Assembly (NCBI GenBank): GCA_020444165.1
Contig: JAHLLK010000034.1
Location: forward strand, 1 to 57,332
Direction: 5' to 3'
Source: Deltaproteobacteria bacterium
GTDB lineage: Bacteria; Desulfobacterota; Desulfarculia; Desulfarculales; Desulfarculaceae
DNA length: 57,332 nucleotides
The notes under the pieces: generated by a model
The model's input: only the letters and a program-made list of their open reading frames with translations
Told to the model about the DNA's origin: nothing
The model's database searches: none
Shown here: positions 17,121 to 23,964 of the stretch, one piece after another
How the letters are laid out: the number at the start of each line of letters is the position of its first letter
How positions within the stretch are numbered: the stretch's first letter is position 1
Made by a program: the position numbers and the translations under genes

Positions 17121-18594
17121 ATGGCTGACAAACTCCCCAAGCCTGAAGTTCTAGGCAACATAAGTCATCAGCCGCCCCACAAGGGCTGGATGGACACCAA
17201 ACCCGAGTTCCGGCCAGGTACCTATCTCTACGCGGTCAACCCCAAGTCCCTGGAGGCCCTGCATCAGCCGAACCCCCGGGAATGGAACCCCACCGACGCG
17301 GACTGGAAGCTGCCGGCCGACTGGCAGGGCACGGTCAGGGAAGGCATCAAGGACCGGCTTAAGCGGTTCCGCTCTTTCAAGCTGTTCATGGACATCTGCG
17401 TCAGGTGCGGCGCCTGCGCGGACAAGTGCCACTTCTTCATCGGCACCGGCGACCCCAAGAACATGCCGGTCCTGCGGGCCGAGCTGTTGCGCTCGATCTA
17501 CCGCCAGGACTTCACCACCCTGGGCAAGGTGCTGGGCAAGATGGCCGGCGGCCGCAAGCTGACCGAGGACGTGCTGAAAGAGTGGTTCTACTACTTCTTC
17601 CAGTGCACCGAGTGCCGCCGCTGCTCCCTGTTCTGCCCCTACGGCATCGACACAGCCGAGATCACCATCATCGCCCGCGAGCTGTTGAACCTTTTGGGTT
17701 GCCAGATCGACTGGATCGGCACCCCGGTGGCCAACTGCAACCGGACCGGCAACCACCTGGGCCTGAAGCCGGCCACCTTCAAGGAAAACATCGAGTTCAT
17801 GCTCGATGACATCGAAGAGTTCGTGGGGGTGCGGCCCGAGCCCACCTTCAACCGCAAGGGGGCCGAGATCCTGTTCATCACCCCCTCGGGCGACGTGTTC
17901 GCCGATCCCGGCATCTTCACCCTCATGGGCTACCTGATGCTCTTCGATCACATCGGGCTGGACTACACCTGGTCCACCTACGCCTCCGAGGGCGGCAACT
18001 TCCTGGCTGGATCGCCCGGTGAGCCCCATCACCGGCACGGTGTTCGAGAACGCGGCCTCCACCAAGATGGTGCACATCACCGAGTTCACCGCGGACCTCA
18101 TCAAGAACAACAAGCTGAAGCTGGACCCCAGCCGCAACGACCACCTGACGGTGACCTACCACGACTCCTGCAACCCCGCCCGCGGCATGGGCATGCTGGA
18201 GGAACCCCGCTACGTCATCCGGAACGTCTGCAACAACTTCGTGGACATGCCGCCCCAGACCATCCGGGAGCAGACCTTCTGCTGCGGCAGCGGCTCCGGT
18301 CTGAACGCCGGCGAGTATCTGGAGATGCGGCTCCGGGGCGGGCTGCCCCGCGGCAACGCGGTCAGATACGTGCAGGAGAACGATGGCGTCAACATGCTGG
18401 CCTGCGTCTGCGCCATCGACCGCGCCGTGCTGCCGGCCCTGAATGACTACTGGGCCCCCGGCGTAGCGACCTGCGGGGTCAGCGAGCTGGTGGCCAACGC
18501 CCTCGTCATGGAGGGCCAGTTGGAGGACCGCATCTGCGACCTGCGGGGCGAGGAAATCCCCCATCTGGCCGGGGCGGCCGAGGAAGAGGAGTAG
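17121..18594 (+). pseudogene. dsrK: dsrK, HdrD-like iron-sulfur subunit, frameshifted and internally shortened
   Basis: The first about 293 codons (to about 18000) give a normal DsrK front with two ferredoxin clusters, CVRCGACADKC near residue 93 and CTECRRCSLFC near 162. The frame then runs into unrelated Arg/His-rich sequence up to a stop at 18446. The rest of DsrK (VSPITGTVFENAAS... HDSCNPARG... FCCGSGSG... CVCAID) continues in the +1 frame from about 18016 to 18594. Total coding length is about 490 codons against roughly 540-550 in the family. The stretch normally lying between GGNF and PVSPITG (including a Cys-containing GGECGHMWR-like segment) is absent. At the junction CTGG is doubled (TTCCTGGCTGGATCGCC). 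Either a real lesion or an assembly error; DsrK is considered the catalytic HdrD-like subunit, so a real lesion should disable the complex. Confidence 0.88.
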
Positions 18595-18597
18595 ACC

Positions 18598-18984
18598 ATG
18601 AACGACAAGGGCAAGATAGTCGCCGGCCTGATCATCTTCCTGGCCGTGTTCTCCTTCCCCTTCTGGTACAACCTGGGCCAGGCCAAACCGATTCCCAAAC
18701 CGGAGCTACCGGCCAAGAAGGTGGCCACCCAGTGCGTGGAGGCCACGGCCTACATGAAAACCTCGCACATGCGGGTGCTGGACATCTGGCGGAACTCCGT
18801 GGTTCGTGATGGCAACCGCTTCTACGCTTCGGAACTGTCGGGCAAAGAGTTCGATATGAGCTTGTCCAACACCTGCATGCAGTGCCACACCAGCAAGGTC
18901 AAGTTCTGTGACCAGTGCCACAACTACGTGGGGGTGTCGCCGTACTGCTGGACCTGCCACATCGAGCCGAAGGAGAAGAAGTGA
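18598..18984 (+). CDS. dsrJ: DsrJ, periplasmic triheme cytochrome c
   Basis: 128 residues. An uncleaved-looking N-terminal membrane anchor (IVAGLIIFLAVFSFPFWYNL) is followed by three heme c sites: CMQCH, CDQCH and CWTCH, all in the C-terminal half. Three hemes and this length are the DsrJ hallmark. The family is known for an unusual axial ligand on one heme; the Cys in VATQCVEA near residue 46 could be that ligand (inference). It starts 3 bases after the dsrK stop and overlaps dsrO by one base. Confidence 0.92.
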   Translation: MNDKGKIVAGLIIFLAVFSFPFWYNLGQAKPIPKPELPAKKVATQCVEATAYMKTSHMRVLDIWRNSVVRDGNRFYASELSGKEFDMSLSNTCMQCHTSKVKFCDQCHNYVGVSPYCWTCHIEPKEKK

Positions 18985-19757
18985 TGTCCCTGGACAGAAG
19001 AAGATTTCTGAAACTGGCCGGCCTCACCACCCTGGTGGGGCTGGGGGGCACCGCCGGTTGGGAGCTTTTGCGTCCCGGGGCTCTGGAGGCGGCACAGGAG
19101 ACACCTAACCCCGGGGCCCTCACGGCCCGCCGGTGGGGCATGGTCATCGACATGCAGAAGTTCACGCCGGAGACGGCGCAGGCTTCCATCGATGCGTGCA
19201 ACTACTACCACAACGTGCCCACCATCGACACCAAGCAGAATATCAAGTGGATCTGGCTGGCCCCCTACCTCAACGTCTTCCCGGAGACGGAGAACCCCCG
19301 CGCCAGCGAAGCGGTGGAGACCGCGGACTTCATCACCATGTGCAACCATTGCGACAATCCTCCCTGCGTGCGGGTCTGCCCCACCCAGGCCACTTTCCGC
19401 CGCGAGGACGGGATCGTGATGATGGACATGCACCGCTGCATCGGCTGCCGCTTCTGCATGGCCGCCTGCCCTTATGGCTCCAGGAGCTTCAACTTCATGG
19501 ACCCGCGGCCCCACATCAAGAAGGAATACCCCCGCTACCCCACCCGCACCCGCGGCGTGGTGGAAAAGTGCACCTTCTGCTCCGAGCGTCTGGAGGTCGG
19601 CCAGCTTCCCTACTGTGTGGAAGCTTCCGGCGGCGCCATGGTCTTCGGTGACGTGGACGACCCCGGCAGCGAAGTGCGGCAGATCCTGCGCCAGCGGTTC
19701 AGCATCGTGCGTAAACCAAACCTGGGCACCCATCCCCAGGTTTACTATCTTGTATAG
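18984..19757 (+). CDS. dsrO: DsrO, periplasmic Tat-exported ferredoxin-like subunit
   Basis: 257 residues. A Tat signal DRRRFLKLAG opens the protein, followed by a hydrophobic stretch. Cysteine clusters follow in CNHCDNPPCVRVC, CIGCRFCMAACPYG and CTFCSERLEVGQLPYC, the layout of a NrfC/HybA-like multi-[4Fe-4S] electron carrier. The start at 18984 shares its A with the dsrJ stop (TGATG) and puts the Tat motif at the N-terminus; the longer frame from 18915 does not. Together with the membrane partner DsrP it forms the periplasmic arm of the complex. Confidence 0.92.
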   Translation: MSLDRRRFLKLAGLTTLVGLGGTAGWELLRPGALEAAQETPNPGALTARRWGMVIDMQKFTPETAQASIDACNYYHNVPTIDTKQNIKWIWLAPYLNVFPETENPRASEAVETADFITMCNHCDNPPCVRVCPTQATFRREDGIVMMDMHRCIGCRFCMAACPYGSRSFNFMDPRPHIKKEYPRYPTRTRGVVEKCTFCSERLEVGQLPYCVEASGGAMVFGDVDDPGSEVRQILRQRFSIVRKPNLGTHPQVYYLV

Positions 19758-19766
19758 GGGTCCGTT

Positions 19767-20924
19767 ATGCTGGAAAAAGCGCTAAGCGGAAGCAAAGTCT
19801 ACTGGACTTGGCTCACCTTCCTCCTGGTGGTCTCGGGCGTGGGCTTCGGCGCCTACCTGATTCAGTACAATCAGGGCTTGACCATCACCGGTATGAGCCG
19901 TGACGTCTCCTGGGGCTTTTACATCGCCCAGTTCACCTACCTGGTCGGCGTGGCCGCTTCGGCGGTGATGCTGGTTATGCCCAAATACCTGCATCACTAC
20001 AAAAAATTCGGCCGCATCGTCATCCTGGGCGAGTTCCTGGCCGTCTCCGCCGTCCTCATGTGCCTGTTGTTCATCATCGTCGACCTTGGCAAGCCGGAAC
20101 GGGCCCTGAACGTGCTCCTGAACCCCACGCCCAATTCCATCCTGTTCTGGGACATGATCGTGTTGAACGGCTATTTGGCCATCAACATCGTGGTGGGCTG
20201 GGTCACCCTGGAGGCCGAGCGCAAGCAGCTCGAGCCGCCGGCCTGGATCAAGCCCTTCATCTACCTGTCCATCCCCTGGGCGGTCAGCATCCACACGGTC
20301 ACGGCCTTCCTGTACGCCGGTCTGCCCGGCCGGGGCTTCTGGCTCACCGCCATCATGGCCCCCCGCTTTTTGGCCTCGGCCTTTGCCTCGGGCCCCTCGG
20401 TGCTGATCCTCCTGGCCTTCCTGGTGCGCAAGATCTCCAAGTTCGACCCGGGCAAGGAGGCCATCCAGAGCCTGGCCAAGATCGTGACCTACTGCATCAT
20501 CCTCCATATATTCTTCTTCCTCCTGGAGGTGTTCACGGTCATGTACAGCCAGATCCCCAGCCACATGACCCACCTGGAGTACCTGTACTTCGGCCTGCAC
20601 GGGGCGGGCCGGCTGGTGCCCTTCATGTGGACGGCCATGTTCATGGGCTGCACGGCCATCGCGCTCCTCATCGTGCCCAAGTGGCGGAGCAATGAGAAGC
20701 TGTTGGGCCTGGCCGCGGTGCTGGTCATCTGCGCCACCTGGATCGACAAGGGTCTGGGCCTGTTGACCGGCGGTTTCGTGCCCAACCCCTTGCACGAGAT
20801 CACCGAGTACGCGCCCACCGCCCTCGAGCTGACCATCACCGTCGGCGTGTACGCCATCGGCGCCCTGGTGCTCACCGTGCTGTACAAGGTGGCCATCGGG
20901 GTGAAGGAAGAGATCCGGGCCTAA
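19767..20924 (+). CDS. dsrP: DsrP, NrfD-family integral membrane subunit
   Basis: 385 residues, almost entirely hydrophobic, with about ten membrane spans. GFYIAQFTYLVGVAASAVMLV and LFIIVDLGKPERALNVL are typical of NrfD/PsrC quinone-interacting subunits. It forms the second membrane module of DsrMKJOP, taking electrons between menaquinone and DsrO. It is the last gene of the operon; a strong terminator follows. Confidence 0.93.
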   Translation: MLEKALSGSKVYWTWLTFLLVVSGVGFGAYLIQYNQGLTITGMSRDVSWGFYIAQFTYLVGVAASAVMLVMPKYLHHYKKFGRIVILGEFLAVSAVLMCLLFIIVDLGKPERALNVLLNPTPNSILFWDMIVLNGYLAINIVVGWVTLEAERKQLEPPAWIKPFIYLSIPWAVSIHTVTAFLYAGLPGRGFWLTAIMAPRFLASAFASGPSVLILLAFLVRKISKFDPGKEAIQSLAKIVTYCIILHIFFFLLEVFTVMYSQIPSHMTHLEYLYFGLHGAGRLVPFMWTAMFMGCTAIALLIVPKWRSNEKLLGLAAVLVICATWIDKGLGLLTGGFVPNPLHEITEYAPTALELTITVGVYAIGALVLTVLYKVAIGVKEEIRA

Positions 20925-20978
20925 GCCGGACTCCGGCCCCGGCCGCTGGCGCGGCCCTGGGCCGTCTCGCGAAAAAGA

Positions 20979-21016
20979 CCCCGGCCGCCGTCCCTGGGAC
21001 GGCGGCCGGGGTTCTA
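20979..21016 (+). terminator. terminator of the dsr operon
   Basis: A 16-bp perfect GC-rich stem: 20979..20994 pairs with 20996..21011, with a very tight turn, followed by TTCTATCTTTT. It starts 55 bases after the dsrP stop codon. Confidence 0.8.
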
Positions 21017-21028
21017 TCTTTTGAGATC

Positions 21029-21056
21029 ATTGCACGGAGCGTCCTGCCCCGTGCAT
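21029..21056 (+). repeat. three-hairpin dispersed repeat, copy D (hairpin 1 only)
   Basis: ATTGCACGGAGC (21029..21040), GTCCT, GCCCCGTGCAT (21046..21056). It matches hairpin 1 of copies B and C apart from one base in the left arm. Hairpins 2 and 3 are absent, so this is a fragment. Confidence 0.6.
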
Positions 21057-21464
21057 CGGCCTCCTTTTGGGGCCGGGGAGGGCGGAGTGGCGCCCCGTGG
21101 CACGGACCCTCGGCCGCCGGGGGGCGCGCGGCGGTCCGCCGGGCAGGGCCGCGGAGCCGGGCTCTTTTCTGGGGGGAGTAGGGCGGCGGGTGGCCCGCAA
21201 CGGCCCCGGGCTCCGGCGCACCCGTCCACTAGGGAGAGCGGTGGGCCGGCCGGGGCAGGTCAGCCCTGCCGTAGGCTCCGGCGCGGGCGCTGCCGGAGGA
21301 CGCGTGACGGGGCGAAGCCCCCCGCAGGCGCCGCCCGGCCCGGGGGCACAGGCCACCTTCCGCGCCCGCGGGCGCGTGGCCAAGAGCCGGCCAGCTTGGT
21401 TGCTCGGCGCAATCCGCTAAGCCAAACAACCCGCGCGGAAACCGGGAGCGGCCTGGGGGGCCGC
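21057..21464. other. GC-rich spacer without a credible gene
   Basis: Very GC-rich sequence between the dsr operon and the RRM gene. Open frames exist on both strands but encode only Arg/Gly/Pro/Ala-rich sequence with no domain. No RNA gene recognised. Confidence 0.4.
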
Positions 21465-21719
21465 TCAGTAGCGCGGACGCTCCAGGGCCTCGTTGACCCG
21501 TAGCGGCCGGCCGCTCATCTGCGAGCCGTTGGCGGTCTCCAAAACCGCCATGGCCTCGTTATCCTCCATCTCCACGAACCCGAAACCCCGGGAGCGCCCG
21601 GTCTGACGGTCCATGATGACCCTGGCGGAGATGACTTGACCGAACTGCTCGAAGTGCTCGCGCAAATCCGCGTCGCCCGCGCTGTAGGGAAGGTTGCCCA
21701 CGAAGAGTTTTTTCGGCAT
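21465..21719 (-). CDS. RRM-domain RNA-binding protein
   Basis: 84 residues, a single RNA-recognition motif: RNP2 is KLFVGNLPYS at the start and RNP1 is SRGFGFVEM near residues 43-51. This is the size and type of the cold-inducible RNA-binding proteins of cyanobacteria and many Gram-negatives. The start at 21719 gives the exact family N-terminus (MPKKLFVGN); the frame stays open upstream for about 90 codons but is Pro/Gly-rich. A predicted promoter at 22013..22042 would give a 5' untranslated leader of almost 290 bases, recalling cold-shock mRNAs. Confidence 0.9.
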   Translation of the reverse strand: MPKKLFVGNLPYSAGDADLREHFEQFGQVISARVIMDRQTGRSRGFGFVEMEDNEAMAVLETANGSQMSGRPLRVNEALERPRY

Positions 21720-22012
21720 GACGTAACCTGACTCCCAACCTGGGGCGGGCGGAGGAAAGCGCCGTGCCTCCGCCGGGCCGCCGCCCAGGAAATCCGGAAC
21801 CGGCTCACGGGGAGCCGGCGGCGGGAACCTGTTTTCCCTGCCGTCCCCCCCGCGTGGCGGGTGGCCCAAGCTGGGACCAGACGGCCCGGCCGGCGGGTAA
21901 CTCCGGCCTGGTGGCCCCAGCGGTGCGGGTCGATGCCCCAAGGCGCCGGTCCCCCGTCCCGGCGCGGCCAGTCGCGGGGCGATGGGTGCCAGCACCCTGT
22001 TTAGCCTGTCAA

Positions 22013-22042
22013 AGCATAGTTTGCACAGGGGTTATGTGTCAA
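22013..22042 (-). promoter_or_regulatory. predicted sigma-70 promoter of the RRM gene
   Basis: On the minus strand TTGACA (22037..22042), an 18-base spacer and TATGCT (22013..22018). The -35 matches consensus fully. Distance to the start codon is about 290 bases. Confidence 0.45.
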
Positions 22043-22179
22043 GACCGGTGACAGACCGGGGTAAAGGCCGGCCCGGCCCACCGGCCGCGGAGCCGGGCCA
22101 CGGCGCGACGGGCCTCCTTCCGGGGGCCGGCCAGGGGAACCGCTCCCTGCCCGGACCGGGTTAGGGCCCCTCACAGGGT

Positions 22180-22287
22180 GTTGAAAAAGACCATCCATGG
22201 CCTTTTTCAACCCATCTTGGCAAAGGCGTCGTTTTGCCAAGATGGACAAATTGCTTGCCTTTTCAAGGCCGCGCAATTTGGCGCGCC
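22180..22287 (+). repeat. three-hairpin dispersed repeat, copy E
   Basis: Hairpin 1: GTTGAAAAAG (22180..22189) with CTTTTTCAAC (22202..22211), loop containing CCATGG. Hairpin 2: CCATCTTGGCAAA (22212..22224) with the TTTTGCCAAGATGG at 22232..22245. Hairpin 3: 22245..22287, GACAAATTGC... to GCAATTTGGCGCGCC, 39 of 43 bases identical to copy F. It lies between the RRM promoter and the MFS gene end. Confidence 0.75.
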
Positions 22288-22298
22288 CTCCCCGGGGT

Positions 22299-22326
22299 CC
22301 CCAAACAAGCCGTAGCTTGTTTGGGG
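22299..22326. other. 12-bp hairpin next to repeat copy E
   Basis: CCCCAAACAAGC (22299..22310), loop CGTA, GCTTGTTTGGGG (22315..22326); a perfect stem. No T-run. It could be a fourth element of the repeat or a terminator core. Confidence 0.4.
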
Positions 22327-22345
22327 TGGTCCCTGGCGCGCCCCG

Positions 22346-22367
22346 CAGGCTGTTTTTCAACAGCCTG
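22346..22367 (-). terminator. hairpin at the end of the MFS transporter gene
   Basis: CAGGCTGTT (22346..22354) pairs with AACAGCCTG (22359..22367), ending one base before the minus-strand stop codon region. Short T/A content in the loop only, so termination is possible but not strong. Confidence 0.35.
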
Positions 22368-23654
22368 CTAAACCATCGGCTCCCGATTGTAGGTCTCCCG
22401 CAGGAACCCCGCTCCCACCAGGGCCAACCCCGCGCAAACCAGATAGGCCACGAACACCGCGCTGAACATGGGCGTGGTGTAGGTGCCGCCGCTGCCCTGG
22501 TTCTCCAGGATGCGTCCCACCAGGGGCTGCATCACCGCGCCGGCAAAGAAGGGGAACAGGTTGATGAGCCCCACCGAAGTGCCGGCGATGGCGACCGGGA
22601 ACAGCTCCTTGGCCATGGTGAAGCCCACCGGGGCGATGGCGCTGGCCACCAGGCTCACCACGAAGAACCAGGGGTAGAGGGACCAGGCCGGCAGGAAATC
22701 CGGGGCCCAGGCCAACGGCAACAGGCAGACCAACAGCAAGGCCGAGGTCAACAGGAGGACCTTCTTGCGGGAGCGGAAAACCCGGTCCGAGAGGTAGCTC
22801 AGGAAGGGGCTGCCCAGGATCATGGCAAAGGCTGACAGCGAAAGGATGAAACCCACCTGCTTTTGGGGGAGCCCATACACCCGGGCCAGGAAGGGCCCGG
22901 CCCACAGCCCGGCAAAGCTGAAGAACACCGCGAAGGTGCCGGCGAACCACAGGGCCAGGGGCCAGAAATGGCGGCAGGACAACACCAGCTTGGCCCCCTG
23001 CCACAGGCCGAGCGCCGCGGGAGCCTGGCCGTCGGCCGGGGCCACGGCGTGCTCCACCGGGGGATAGCCCAGATCCTCGGGCCGGTTGCGCACCAAAAAC
23101 CACACCCCGGCCATGACCAGCACGGTGAGCCCGCCCATGGCCATGAAGCTGCCCCGCCAGCCCAGGAAGCGGGAGGCGTAGTCCAGGGGCGTGGCCGCGG
23201 TGTAGGCCCCCACGCCGCCCATGGCCATCAACAGGCCGGTCATGAGGCCGAATTCGGACCGGCGGAACCAATGGGTGAGGATCTTCAAGGCGGGCACAAA
23301 GACCAGGGCCACCCCCAGGCCCACCAGCAACCGGGCCAGGGTGGCCACCAAGGGGGTTTGGGCCAGGCCGAAGAGAAAAGACCCCACCGCGGCCAGGCCC
23401 AGGAACAGGGTCATGGAGCGGCGGGGGCCCCAGGAGTCGGACAGGAGCCCGGCGGGGATCTGCATCAGGGCGTAGGGGTAGAAGTAGGCCGAGGCCAGCA
23501 CCCCCATGAGGGTGGGCCCGGCCGCCAGGTCGGACATGATTTTTTCGGCCACCACGGCGGGGCAAAGGCGGTGGAAATACACCAGGACGTAGGCCAGGGC
23601 CACGATGGCGAAGATGAGCCAGCGATAGGAAGTGGGGGCGGCAGGTCTTTCCAT
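22368..23654 (-). CDS. major facilitator superfamily transporter
   Basis: 428 residues with about twelve membrane spans in two halves joined by a hydrophilic loop (VRNRPEDLGYPPVEHAVAPADG, given in part). The sequence GLLSDSWGPRRSMTLFLG after span 2 is the MFS motif A (DxxGRR-like), and DRVFRSRKKVLL is its counterpart in the second half. N-terminal features (YVLVYFHRLCPAVVAEKI) match the group of putative organic-anion/sugar-phosphate transporters (GlpT/ExuT-like). The start follows TGGAGG. The substrate is not predictable; the gene stands alone. Confidence 0.88.
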   Translation of the reverse strand: MERPAAPTSYRWLIFAIVALAYVLVYFHRLCPAVVAEKIMSDLAAGPTLMGVLASAYFYPYALMQIPAGLLSDSWGPRRSMTLFLGLAAVGSFLFGLAQTPLVATLARLLVGLGVALVFVPALKILTHWFRRSEFGLMTGLLMAMGGVGAYTAATPLDYASRFLGWRGSFMAMGGLTVLVMAGVWFLVRNRPEDLGYPPVEHAVAPADGQAPAALGLWQGAKLVLSCRHFWPLALWFAGTFAVFFSFAGLWAGPFLARVYGLPQKQVGFILSLSAFAMILGSPFLSYLSDRVFRSRKKVLLLTSALLLVCLLPLAWAPDFLPAWSLYPWFFVVSLVASAIAPVGFTMAKELFPVAIAGTSVGLINLFPFFAGAVMQPLVGRILENQGSGGTYTTPMFSAVFVAYLVCAGLALVGAGFLRETYNREPMV

Positions 23655-23964
23655 GGGAACCTCCAGAGCGGACCGCGGGGTTGGGTGCTGGGGCTGCCCG
23701 AGGAAGCGAAAAAGAGAGGTTAGCGGCAGCGAAAACCGGAGCCGAACGGGAACCCGGGCCCGGAAGCGGGGCTCCCGCCCCTCACTTTAATTTTTTTGGC
23801 CGTCGCGGCGCAAGAGGGGGCGCGAGGGCGGAGGCCGGGAGGGGAAAATGGGGCCGAGCTTCGGCCGGGGACACCTTTTCTTCCCGGTGGGCTCGGTTTT
23901 GTGCTAAGCAAAATGATTAATCAGGCTCGATTGACTAGACCTATACCCGCTAAGCCGCCTGCAC
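23655..23964. other. divergent intergenic region
   Basis: Shared upstream region of the MFS gene (minus) and the second hybrid kinase (plus). It contains an AT-rich patch near 23795 (TTTAATTTTTTTGG) and another at 23900..23950. No clear promoter or gene seen. Confidence 0.3.
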
